From: Halorubrum sodomense | Lineage (GTDB): Archaea > Halobacteriota > Halobacteria > Halobacteriales > Haloferacaceae | Assembly (NCBI RefSeq): GCF_900111935.1 | Contig: NZ_FOYN01000002.1 | Coordinates: 744,001 to 808,000, forward strand | Length of the DNA stretch: 64,000 nucleotides | Reading direction: 5' to 3' | In this document: positions 35,610 to 44,254 of the stretch, one piece after another | Position numbering within the stretch: position 1 is the first letter of the stretch | Layout: each line of letters starts with the position of its first letter | Position numbers and translations under genes: made by a program | Notes under the pieces: model-generated | Told to the model about the DNA's origin: nothing | The model's input: the letters and a program-made list of their open reading frames with translations, nothing else | The model's database searches: none

Positions 35610-35926
35610 CCGCCGTCGCGTCCACGATCCCGCCGTCGTGGTACCTGCTGTTGGCGTCGGCCGTGTTCTGTGTCGGGCTGTTCGGCGTACTGACGCGGCG
35701 GAGCGCGCTGTACTTCCTCATGAGCGTCGAGCTCATGATGAACGCGGCCAACATCAACTTCGTCGCGTTCGCGCTGTACTACGGCGACCTCACGGGGCAG
35801 GTGTTCGCGCTGTTCGTTATCGCGCTCGCCGCCGCCGAGGTCGCGATCGGCATCGGCATCATACTCGTGTTATACCGCAACTTCGGCACGACCGACGTGA
35901 CTGTCCCCGCGGAGATGAGGTGGTAA
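35606..35926 (+). CDS. nuoK: Subunit K of the complex I-like enzyme
   Basis: 106 residues, three helices. Essential glutamates of the proton path are in YFLMSVELMMNAANINFV and AAAEVAIGIGII. Starts with GTG at 35606, overlapping nuoJ2 by four bases. Confidence 0.94.
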   Translation: MTAVASTIPPSWYLLLASAVFCVGLFGVLTRRSALYFLMSVELMMNAANINFVAFALYYGDLTGQVFALFVIALAAAEVAIGIGIILVLYRNFGTTDVTVPAEMRW

Positions 35927-35927
35927 A

Positions 35928-37976
35928 ATGGTGAACGCATTCGCATACGTTCCGGCGATCGTACTCCTCCCGTTCTTCTCGTTCCTGGTCGCGCTCGGCG
36001 CGGGCAGGTACCTCCCGAAGGGAGGCGCCTTCGGCGGTATCGCGGCGACGGCGGGATCGTTCCTGCTGTCGATATGGGTCGCGGCGACCGTCGCGGGCGG
36101 GCAGGCGTACAACGAGACGCTGTACTACTGGGCGAGCGAGGGCGGCGCGGGGATCGGTCCGACGGACATCGAGCTGTCTTTCGGCGTCCTGATCGACCCG
36201 CTGTCGGCGCTCATGCTCGTTATCGTGACGCTCGTCGCCCTGCTCGTACACGTGTTCTCGCTCGGCTACATGAACGACGAGGGCGAGACGGGGCTGCCGC
36301 GCTACTACGCCGGACTCGGCCTCTTCACGGCGTCGATGCTCGGCTTCGTCGTCGCCGACAACCTGCTGATGGCGTTCATGTTCTTCGAGCTGGTCGGGCT
36401 CTGCTCGTACCTGCTCATCGGCTTCCACTTCCGGGAGCCCGGGCCGCCGTCGGCCGCGAAGAAGGCGTTCCTCGTCACGCGCTTCGGGGACTACTTCTTC
36501 CTCGTCGGCGTCGTCGCGGTGTTCGCCACCTTCGGCACGGCGCAGTTCGCCGGCCCCGAGTCGTTCCCGGCGCTCGCGGACGCGGCGCTCAACGGCTCCG
36601 GCTCGGTCGCGTGGACGCCCGGCGGCCTTGACCTCGGGACGTGGCTGACGGTCGTCGGCCTGCTCGTCCTCGGCGGCGTCGTCGGCAAGTCCGCGCAGTT
36701 CCCGCTTCACACGTGGCTTCCCGACGCGATGGAGGGCCCGACGCCCGTCTCCGCGCTCATCCACGCCGCGACGATGGTCGCGGCCGGCGTCTACCTCGTC
36801 GCGCGGATGTACGGCTTCTACGTGCTGACGCCGACGACGATGGCGGTCATCGCCTTCGTCGGCGGCTTCACGGCCCTGTTCGCGGCGACGATGGGCGTGG
36901 TGAAAGACGAGCTGAAGCAGGTGCTCGCGTACTCCACCATCTCGCAGTACGGCTACATGATGCTCGCGCTCGGCGCGGGCGGGTACGTGGCCGCGGTCTT
37001 CCACCTGACCACTCACGCGTTCTTCAAGGCGCTGCTGTTCCTCGGCGCCGGGTCGGTCATCATCGCGATGCACCACAACGAGGACATGTGGGACATGGGC
37101 GGGCTTAAATCGCGGCTGCCCGTCACCTACTACACCTTCCTCGCGGGCTCGCTGGCGCTCGCGGGCATCTTCCCGTTCGCCGGCTTCTGGTCGAAAGACG
37201 AGATCCTCTACGAGGCGCTCGTCCACGGCCTCAACGACCCGCTGCTGCTCGGCGGCTACCTGATGGGACTGCTCGCGGTGCCGGTCACCGCCTTCTACAC
37301 CTTCCGGATGGTGTTCCTGACGTTCCACGGCGAGCCCCGGAGCGACACCGCCCGCGACCCCGAACCCGTCGGCTGGAACGTGAAGGGACCGCTGACGGTC
37401 CTCGGGTCGCTCGCGGTCGTCACCGGCCTCATCAACATGGTCCCGGTCCAGAAGGTCCTCGGCCTCGAGGGGATCGACCTGCTTCACCGCTGGCTCGACA
37501 ACGAGTGGGGCGGAATTGAGGGGCTCTCCTCGCACCACTACGCCGACATCGGCCCGTACAACAGCGGGTACCTCGTCGGCGGTGAGGTCGGCACCGTCCT
37601 CGTCGGCGCGGCCGTCTCGCTCGGCCTCGCGCTGCTCGGACTCGGACTCGCCCGGCGGCTCTACGACGTGCCGTCGCCGACGGAACACACCGCCAAACTC
37701 GGCGGGGTCAAAGACGTGCTGTACAACAACTACTACCTCGACGAACTGCAGGTCTGGCTCGCGCATCGGACGGAAGACATCGCGGGCGGCGCGGACACCT
37801 TCGACCAGGGGATCATCGACGGCGTCGTGAACGGCGTCTCCTCGGTGAGCCTGACCGGCGGCGGTCGGATCCGGAAGCTCCAGTCGGGGGTCGTCTCGCA
37901 GTACGCCGCGCTGCTCACCTTCGGACTCGTCGCGCTGTTGCTCGTGCTCGGCGCGACCGGGGGGTGGTTCCTGTGA
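35928..37976 (+). CDS. nuoL: Subunit L (antiporter-like) of the complex I-like enzyme
   Basis: 682 residues, about sixteen helices. Pump motifs: FFELVGLCSYLLIGF, KSAQFPLHTWLPDAMEGPTP and LKQVLAYSTISQYGYMML. The C-terminus contains the long lateral helix region typical of NuoL. Overlaps nuoM by four bases. Confidence 0.95.
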   Translation: MVNAFAYVPAIVLLPFFSFLVALGAGRYLPKGGAFGGIAATAGSFLLSIWVAATVAGGQAYNETLYYWASEGGAGIGPTDIELSFGVLIDPLSALMLVIVTLVALLVHVFSLGYMNDEGETGLPRYYAGLGLFTASMLGFVVADNLLMAFMFFELVGLCSYLLIGFHFREPGPPSAAKKAFLVTRFGDYFFLVGVVAVFATFGTAQFAGPESFPALADAALNGSGSVAWTPGGLDLGTWLTVVGLLVLGGVVGKSAQFPLHTWLPDAMEGPTPVSALIHAATMVAAGVYLVARMYGFYVLTPTTMAVIAFVGGFTALFAATMGVVKDELKQVLAYSTISQYGYMMLALGAGGYVAAVFHLTTHAFFKALLFLGAGSVIIAMHHNEDMWDMGGLKSRLPVTYYTFLAGSLALAGIFPFAGFWSKDEILYEALVHGLNDPLLLGGYLMGLLAVPVTAFYTFRMVFLTFHGEPRSDTARDPEPVGWNVKGPLTVLGSLAVVTGLINMVPVQKVLGLEGIDLLHRWLDNEWGGIEGLSSHHYADIGPYNSGYLVGGEVGTVLVGAAVSLGLALLGLGLARRLYDVPSPTEHTAKLGGVKDVLYNNYYLDELQVWLAHRTEDIAGGADTFDQGIIDGVVNGVSSVSLTGGGRIRKLQSGVVSQYAALLTFGLVALLLVLGATGGWFL

Positions 37977-39505
37977 TACTCGAAGCGCTCATGGCCGCCG
38001 CCTTCGTCGGCGCGCTGACGGTGTTCCTCGCGCCCGACGAGTGGGCCGGCCGGCTGGCGTTCGCGATCAGCCTGATCCCGTTCGCCGGTAGCCTCTCCCT
38101 CTGGTCCGGCTTCGAGGCCGGCGGAAACGCGCTGCTCGGCGGGGAAATCGCGTACGCGACCCGGATAGAGTGGCTCGAAGTCGGCGGTCGCAGCGTCTCG
38201 TGGTTCGTCGGGCTCGACGGGATCAGCCTCCCGCTGTTCGTGCTCACGACGTTCCTCGTGCCGCTGGCGATCCTCAGCGCGTGGACGCCCGTCGACACGC
38301 GACAGAGCCAGTTCTACGGGCTCATGCTGTTCATGGAGGCGAACCTGCTGGGCGTGTTCGCCGCGCTCGACTTCTTCCTCTGGTTCGTCTTCTGGGAGGC
38401 CGTGCTGGTCCCGATGTACTTCCTCATCGGGATCTGGGGCGGTCCGCGCCGCAAGTACGCCGCGATCAAGTTCTTCGTCTACACGAACGCGGCGTCGCTG
38501 CTGATGTTCATCGGCTTCATGAGCCTCGTGTTCGCGCTCGGCGACTCGGTGTCGTCGTTCGCGCTGCCAGAGATCGCGCAGGCGATCGCCGCGGGCGACC
38601 TGAGCGCGTGGTTCGGCATCCCGCCGGACCGGATCGCGATGGTCGCGTTCCTCGCGATGTTCCTCGGGTTCGCGGTGAAGGTCCCGATCGTGCCCTTCCA
38701 CACGTGGCTGCCGGACGCGCACGTTCAGGCGCCGACCCCCGCGTCGGTGCTCCTGGCCGGCGTCCTCCTGAAGATGGGGACGTACGCGCTGCTCCGGTTC
38801 AACTTCACGATGCTGCCCGAACAGGCGTCGATCCTCGCGGTCCCGATCGCCGCGGTCGCCGTCGTCAGCGTCATCTACGGCGCGATGCTGGCGCTGGCAC
38901 AGAAGGACCTCAAGCGGATCGTCGCGTACTCCTCCGTCTCGTCGATGGGGTACGTCATCCTCGGGCTTATCGTCTTCACCGAGTACGGGATCGGCGGCGC
39001 GACGTTCCAGATGGTCGCGCACGGGCTCATTTCCGGGCTGATGTTCATGGCGGTCGGCGTCATCTACAACGCCACCCACACCCGGATGGTCGGCGACATG
39101 GCCGGCATGGCCGACCGGATGCCGGTCACCGTCGGCATCCTCGTCGCCGGCGCCTTCGGCTACATGGGGCTGCCGCTGATGGCCGGCTTCGCGGGCGAGT
39201 TCTTCATCTTCGTGGGCTCGCTGTCCGCGCCGGCGCTCCCGTACGCGCCGGCCTTCACGGCGCTCGCCATGTTCGGTATCGTCATCGTCGCCGGCTACCT
39301 GCTGTCGGCGATGCAGAGCACGCTGTTCGGCCCGTTCGAACTGGAGACCGACTACGACGTCGGGCCCGCGGCGTTCCACGACGTCGCCCCGCTCGCGGTG
39401 CTTCTGGCGGCGATCATCGTGCTGGGCGTCGCGCCCGACATCTTCTTCGAGATGATCCGTGACGCCGCCCTGCCGGTCGTCGAGGGGGTGACGGTCGATG
39501 GTTAA
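37973..39505 (+). CDS. nuoM: Subunit M (antiporter-like) of the complex I-like enzyme
   Basis: 510 residues, fourteen helices, with FFWEAVLVPMYFLIG-like segment FVFWEAVLVPMYF, KVPIVPFHTWLPDAHVQAPT and LKRIVAYSSVSSMGYV. Start chosen as the GTG at 37973, which overlaps the nuoL TGA; another GTG nine bases earlier is also in frame. Overlaps nuoN by eight bases. Confidence 0.94.
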   Translation: MILEALMAAAFVGALTVFLAPDEWAGRLAFAISLIPFAGSLSLWSGFEAGGNALLGGEIAYATRIEWLEVGGRSVSWFVGLDGISLPLFVLTTFLVPLAILSAWTPVDTRQSQFYGLMLFMEANLLGVFAALDFFLWFVFWEAVLVPMYFLIGIWGGPRRKYAAIKFFVYTNAASLLMFIGFMSLVFALGDSVSSFALPEIAQAIAAGDLSAWFGIPPDRIAMVAFLAMFLGFAVKVPIVPFHTWLPDAHVQAPTPASVLLAGVLLKMGTYALLRFNFTMLPEQASILAVPIAAVAVVSVIYGAMLALAQKDLKRIVAYSSVSSMGYVILGLIVFTEYGIGGATFQMVAHGLISGLMFMAVGVIYNATHTRMVGDMAGMADRMPVTVGILVAGAFGYMGLPLMAGFAGEFFIFVGSLSAPALPYAPAFTALAMFGIVIVAGYLLSAMQSTLFGPFELETDYDVGPAAFHDVAPLAVLLAAIIVLGVAPDIFFEMIRDAALPVVEGVTVDG

Positions 39506-41000
39506 CGGTCTCCCCGCCGTGACGGCGCTGCTGCCGGCGCTGCTGTTCGCCGCCACCGGGCTCACGCTGCTGTTGGTCGACACGATCCGGCCGGACGCGC
39601 GGTCGAACACGTCGATGGCGGTCGTCGGGGCGATCGGCTCGCTCGCCGCGCTCGCGGCCAGCGTCTGGCTCACCGCGAGCGGCGCGGTGAATCCGGACTC
39701 CGGCGCGGTCCTCCTGTTCGCGGACGCGATCAAGGTGGACACGATGGCGCTGTTCTTCACCGCCATCTTCGCGTCGGTGACCGCGCTGGTGCTGGTCGCC
39801 GCGCACGACTACTTCCACGACCACGACAACCCGGCGGCGTTCTACTCGCTCGTGACGTTCGCCGCGACCGGGATGGCGATTTTGGCGGTCGCGAACTCCC
39901 TCGCCGTCGTGTTCGTCGCCTTAGAGATGGTGTCGCTGCCGTCGTACGTGCTCGTCGCGTACCTCAAGCAGAACCGCGGGAGCGTCGAGGCGGGGCTGAA
40001 GTACTTCCTCGTCGGCGCGCTCTCGTCGGCGATCTTCCTGTTCGGCATTTCGCTCGTGTACGCGGCCACCGGGTCGCTCATCCTGAGTGATATCGCGTCG
40101 GCGTCGATCGAGGGACTCACCGGCGTGCTCGGCGTCGGCATCGTGATGATGATCGGCGGCGTCGCGTTCAAGACGGCCTCCGTCCCGTTCCACTTCTGGG
40201 CGCCGGAGGCGTACGAGGGCGCGCCCGCCCCCGTGAGCGCGTTCCTCTCGTCGGCCTCGAAGGCGGCCGGGTTCGTCGTCGCGTTCCGCGTGTTCACCGA
40301 GGCGTTCCCGATCGAGATGGCGGTCGCGGCGAACATCGACTGGATGCTCGCCTTCGCGATTCTCGCGGCAGTCACGATGACGCTCGGTAACTTCGCGGCC
40401 GCGGTCCAGGAGGAGGTCAAGCGCATGCTCGCGTACTCCTCTATCGGCCACGCCGGCTACGCGCTCATCGGTGTCGCCGCGCTCACGGTCGACGGCCCCG
40501 CGAACGGCACCGTCATGGGCGCCGCGATGGCGCACCTGCTCGTCTACGGGTTCATGAACACCGGCGCGTTCCTCTTCGTCGCGATGGCGGAGCGGTGGGG
40601 CGTCGGTCGCACCTTCGCGGACTACGCGGGGCTCTGGCGGCGCGCGCCGGTCGCCTCCGTCGCGATGGCCGTGTTCATGTTCTCGCTGGCGGGGCTCCCG
40701 CCGTTCGCCGGGTTCTTCTCGAAGTACTTCCTGTTCCAGGCGGCCATCGACAACGGGTTCCTGTGGCTCGCCGGACTCGGCGCGATAAACAGCGTCGTGT
40801 CGCTGTACTACTACAGCCGGGTCGTGAAGGCGCTGTTCTTGGACGACCCCGCGTCGCCGAGCGCGCTCGACGCGATCGACGTGCGGCCGACGGCGCTGTA
40901 CGCCGCGGTCGTCTTCGCGGCGGTCGCGACGGTCCTGCTCTTACCCGGCTTCGGCCCCGTCATCGAGACGGCCGAGGCGGCGGCCTCCGCGCTGTTCTAA
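39498..41000 (+). CDS. nuoN: Subunit N (antiporter-like) of the complex I-like enzyme
   Basis: 500 residues, fourteen helices. Family segments: VALEMVSLPSYVLVAYLK, FKTASVPFHFWAPEAYEGAP and VKRMLAYSSIGHAGYAL. Last gene of the operon, so the cluster is A-B-CD-H-I-J1-J2-K-L-M-N without the NADH module. Confidence 0.95.
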   Translation: MVNGLPAVTALLPALLFAATGLTLLLVDTIRPDARSNTSMAVVGAIGSLAALAASVWLTASGAVNPDSGAVLLFADAIKVDTMALFFTAIFASVTALVLVAAHDYFHDHDNPAAFYSLVTFAATGMAILAVANSLAVVFVALEMVSLPSYVLVAYLKQNRGSVEAGLKYFLVGALSSAIFLFGISLVYAATGSLILSDIASASIEGLTGVLGVGIVMMIGGVAFKTASVPFHFWAPEAYEGAPAPVSAFLSSASKAAGFVVAFRVFTEAFPIEMAVAANIDWMLAFAILAAVTMTLGNFAAAVQEEVKRMLAYSSIGHAGYALIGVAALTVDGPANGTVMGAAMAHLLVYGFMNTGAFLFVAMAERWGVGRTFADYAGLWRRAPVASVAMAVFMFSLAGLPPFAGFFSKYFLFQAAIDNGFLWLAGLGAINSVVSLYYYSRVVKALFLDDPASPSALDAIDVRPTALYAAVVFAAVATVLLLPGFGPVIETAEAAASALF

Positions 41001-41138
41001 GCGGCGCTTCCCTCCCGCTCCTTTCGCTTTCCACGCGTTCGGCACCCGCAGCGACCGCGCCGCGCTCGCGGGGTGCCGATCGGCGAGTCGCGCGCCGGCG
41101 CCCACAGATACTCGTTCGTTCGGCGCTTCGGTACCCTC

Positions 41139-41429
41139 GTGTCCCGGACTCGCACCTACCGGTGTCTGAACTGCCTCGACGAGACCGTCACGCGCTCGTT
41201 CGACACCTCTCACCTCTCGATGACCTGTCCGGACTGCGGGTCGTTCGAGCGGTTCGCGAACGAGTCGGTGATCGAGCGGTTCGAATCGCTGGAGGCGTCG
41301 CCGCCGGCGGAGCTCGACTGGGACCGACTGGAACGCCGGGAGAAGCTGCTTGTCGCCGAGCGGCTCGCTCGTACGGATAAGACGCTCGCGGACTTCGACG
41401 TTGTCGGCGGCGACGCGACGGAGGGGTAG
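41139..41429 (+). CDS. Small zinc-ribbon protein
   Basis: About 96 residues. Two CxxC pairs (YRCLNCLDE and MTCPDCGSF) form a rubredoxin-like zinc ribbon; the rest is helical and charged (ERREKLLVAERLARTD). I prefer the GTG at 41139 because the protein-like part begins there; an upstream GTG at 41073 gives 22 more residues. Function unknown, haloarchaeal type. Confidence 0.72.
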   Translation: MSRTRTYRCLNCLDETVTRSFDTSHLSMTCPDCGSFERFANESVIERFESLEASPPAELDWDRLERREKLLVAERLARTDKTLADFDVVGGDATEG

Positions 41430-41444
41430 CGCCGCTCGCCCGTC

Positions 41445-41681
41445 CTACCGCCCGTACAGCTTGCCGCCGACGAGGTCGGCGAGTCCGACGCCGTTACCGG
41501 GCGTGACGGCCACGTAAGGCCGGTCGACCGGCCCGAACACGTCGACGACGCGGCCGACCGTCGAGAGCGACTCGTCGACGACGCTCGCGCCGATCCGCGG
41601 GGGGTCCGCTCCGGCGTCGCCGCGGGCGATCGCGAGCCCGCCAGCGGTGCGGACGACGGTACCGACGCGCCGCACGGTCAC
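41445..41681 (-). CDS. gar1: H/ACA RNP component Gar1
   Basis: 78 residues of Gar1 beta-barrel: [36 protein letters not shown] and PYVAVTPGN are typical. It works with Cbf5, Nop10 and L7Ae in guide RNA-directed pseudouridylation. The GTG at 41681 overlaps the srp19 TGA by four bases; pairing of srp19 with gar1 is common in euryarchaea. Confidence 0.88.
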   Translation of the reverse strand: MTVRRVGTVVRTAGGLAIARGDAGADPPRIGASVVDESLSTVGRVVDVFGPVDRPYVAVTPGNGVGLADLVGGKLYGR

Positions 41682-41956
41682 TCCCGCAGGACGCCGAGGT
41701 ACGCGGCGATCGCCTGGACGAGGTCGTTCTTCGCGGTGTCTTCGGTGCCCTTGACGGCCACGGAGCCGCGGGCCTCGAACTCCCGGGAGTACGTGGCGTC
41801 GCGCTCGACGACGGCGTCGTAGCCGACCTGCTGGACGGCCTTCGCGATCTCGTCGACCGTCGGCGCTTCGACCGCCAGATCCGTCGGGACGCGGCGGCCC
41901 TCCGAGCGGGACAGCTCGGCGTCGAAGTAGGCGGGGTAGACGACGTTCTCGACCAT
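41678..41956 (-). CDS. srp19: Signal recognition particle protein SRP19
   Basis: 92 residues; [20 protein letters not shown] is the RNA-binding signature of SRP19, which clamps helices 6 and 8 of 7S RNA and lets SRP54 bind. The 7S RNA gene itself is in this window at 60.6 kb. A TATA-like element (CCTTACG) lies at about 41978-41985. Confidence 0.93.
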   Translation of the reverse strand: MVENVVYPAYFDAELSRSEGRRVPTDLAVEAPTVDEIAKAVQQVGYDAVVERDATYSREFEARGSVAVKGTEDTAKNDLVQAIAAYLGVLRE

Positions 41957-42015
41957 ACCGGATACCCTCGCGCGCGGCGTAAGGTCGTTTCGGACCGCAG
42001 CGCGCTCGACGACCT

Positions 42016-43980
42016 TCAGCCCGTGCGGAACTCGAAGCGGGCCCCGCCGTCCTCGGCGGCGAGCGCGTGAGCGGTCCAGCCGTGCGCCTCGGCGATGCGC
42101 TCGCTGATGGCGAGTCCGAGCCCCGTGCCCGACTCGTCGGTCGTGAACCCGCTCTCGAACACTCGATCCCGCTCCTCCGCCGGCAGGCCGGTGCCGTCGT
42201 CTTCGACGTAGAACCCCGGCGCGGCCTCCCCGTCGTCGCGGAGCGTTCCCGCACCGACCCGGACCGAGAGCGGGTCGTCGGGGAGGTCGCGGTCGTGCTC
42301 GGCGCTGCCGTCGGGCTCCGCCTGACCGCCCGCAGAGCCGCGGTCCACGCCGGACGAAGTCCGGCCGCCCGCGGAACCGTGTTCCACGCTGTTCCGGAAG
42401 ACGTTCTCGAACAGTTCGCACAGCCGCGTCCGGTTGGCGTCGAGGGTCGCGTCCGACTCGACGGTCAGCGTCGCGCTCCCCGTGTCGACGCTCTCCCAGG
42501 CTTCTCGAGCGACCTCGGACAGCGAGACGGACTCCGTCTCGCCGACAGCCCGCCCCTGTCTGGCCAGCGACAGGAGGTCGGCGACGAGCTCGTCCATCCG
42601 GTCTATCGCGTCCGCGGCCTTCGCGAGGTGGTCGACGTCGCCGGTCTCGCGCGCGAGGTCGACGTACCCCTCCGCGACCGACAGCGGGTTCCGGAGGTCG
42701 TGGGAGACGATGGACGCGAACTCGTCGAGCCGCTCGTTCTGCCGCCGGAGGGTCTCCTCTCGCTCGCGCCGGTCGGTGACGTCGGTGTAGATGGCGTAGC
42801 CCGCCGCGTTCGCCGCGTCGAGCCGGATCGGAATGACGTGGAGGATGAAGTGGCGCGGCCCCTCGGTAGTGGTCCGCGTCACCTCCTTCCGGACGTTCTC
42901 GCCGCGCCGCAGCTGATCGTTGAGCTCGCTGGCTTCCTCCCCGGAGTCGGGAGGAACGATGTAGTCGTCGATGGACTCGTCGAGCACCGTCTCGGCCTCG
43001 TAGCCGAACGTCCGCTCGAACGCGTCGTTCACCTGCCGGACGATCGGATCGCCGTCGACGTAATCGTAGGCGATCGCCGGGTCCGGGACGTTCGTGAACA
43101 GCGCGAGCAGCCGGTCGCGCTCGGTCCGGAGCGTCTCGGTGACGGCGATCCGGTCGAGCGTCTCCTCGAGGTGGGAGGCGAGCAGCTCCGCCAGCCGACG
43201 GTCGTCGCCGTCGAAGTCATCGGCGCAGTCGCCCCCGTCGGCGGCCAGCTGAAAGACCACGTCGTCGCCCACGGGGACGGTGAGAACCGTGTCGAACCGG
43301 CTCTCGGGGTTCGGATTCGGGGCGATGGAGACGTCGCCGGTCTGGACGGCCTTTCCGGCCACGCCGGTGCCGACGCGGACGCGGTCACAGTCCTCTACCG
43401 GCGTCCCGCTGGAGGCGACGACCGGCTCGACCCACTCCTCGTCGCGGACGGCGACCACGCACTGGTACTCCGGGAACACCTGCTCGGCGACCGCGACGGC
43501 CGCCCGGCACGCCTCGTCGACCGACCTGACGGCTGCGAGCTCCGTCATCCCGGCGTTGAGCTGTTCGATCCGGGAGGGAGTCCGCGTCGGCTCCGACCGG
43601 ACGACGGACCGCCGGTCCCGGGCGAGCAGCCACGACACCGTCCCCGAGAGCGCCTCGAGCGACCCGGCGACCGCGTCCACGAGCGGGTCGGTCGCGACGC
43701 GGCCCGTCGGGTCGTCGACGTACGCGACCACGGCGCCGGCGCGGTCGGCCGACCGGACCCGTTCGAGGCCCGCCTCGTCGACGACGACGGTCGCGTCGGC
43801 CCCGACGAGCCGGGCCTCGTCCACTCCCCCCGGGGCGGCGGCGTGCGTCTCGACCGCGACGGTCTCGCCGCCGGCGGAGTCGCGGCGCTCGGCGCCGAGC
43901 CGCTTCCCGACGTCGTCGCCCAGCTCGGGGTCGTCGGCGAGCACGAGGACCGACGCGCGCTCGCCTAGCGCGGAAGTCAC
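42016..43980 (-). CDS. GAF-PAS sensor histidine kinase
   Basis: 654 residues, soluble. N-terminal degenerate receiver-like region (about 8-125), GAF domain (140-280), PAS domain (285-405), HisKA with phosphorylated H427 in [14 protein letters not shown], and an ATPase domain with N-box [27 protein letters not shown] and SGTGLGLAI. An acidic repetitive stretch ([18 protein letters not shown]) sits in the ATPase domain. The GTG at 43980 has a TATA box (ATTTATAC, 44008-44015) about 30 bases before it. No cognate regulator adjacent. Confidence 0.9.
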   Translation of the reverse strand: MTSALGERASVLVLADDPELGDDVGKRLGAERRDSAGGETVAVETHAAAPGGVDEARLVGADATVVVDEAGLERVRSADRAGAVVAYVDDPTGRVATDPLVDAVAGSLEALSGTVSWLLARDRRSVVRSEPTRTPSRIEQLNAGMTELAAVRSVDEACRAAVAVAEQVFPEYQCVVAVRDEEWVEPVVASSGTPVEDCDRVRVGTGVAGKAVQTGDVSIAPNPNPESRFDTVLTVPVGDDVVFQLAADGGDCADDFDGDDRRLAELLASHLEETLDRIAVTETLRTERDRLLALFTNVPDPAIAYDYVDGDPIVRQVNDAFERTFGYEAETVLDESIDDYIVPPDSGEEASELNDQLRRGENVRKEVTRTTTEGPRHFILHVIPIRLDAANAAGYAIYTDVTDRREREETLRRQNERLDEFASIVSHDLRNPLSVAEGYVDLARETGDVDHLAKAADAIDRMDELVADLLSLARQGRAVGETESVSLSEVAREAWESVDTGSATLTVESDATLDANRTRLCELFENVFRNSVEHGSAGGRTSSGVDRGSAGGQAEPDGSAEHDRDLPDDPLSVRVGAGTLRDDGEAAPGFYVEDDGTGLPAEERDRVFESGFTTDESGTGLGLAISERIAEAHGWTAHALAAEDGGARFEFRTG

Positions 43981-44078
43981 AATTATACATGTTACGCCGC
44001 GCAGAGAGTATAAATCTTCGTACCGATCGGCGAACCCCGGCGCGGTTGTCCGTTTCCGACGATCGTGGCACCCTCACG

Positions 44079-44140
44079 CGTCCGGGAGGCCGCCTCGACC
44101 GTCCGGGAGGCCGCCTCGGCCGTCCGGGAGACCGATCGCC
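44079..44140. repeat. 21-bp tandem repeat, three units
   Basis: Units at 44079-44099, 44100-44120 and a diverged third at 44121-44140, with the core CGTCCGGGAGGCCGCCTCG. Lies in the 274-base space between the divergent histidine kinase and alaS genes. Confidence 0.85.
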
Positions 44141-44254
44141 GGCGCTCTCGACGAACGTCGCCGGTCGAGTCCGTCTCGCGGCGGCGAGCGACGTCGTCGC
44201 GGCCGACGAGCGACCCCGGAACCCTTTTGGAGCAACACGGGCCACGTTCGTGTA

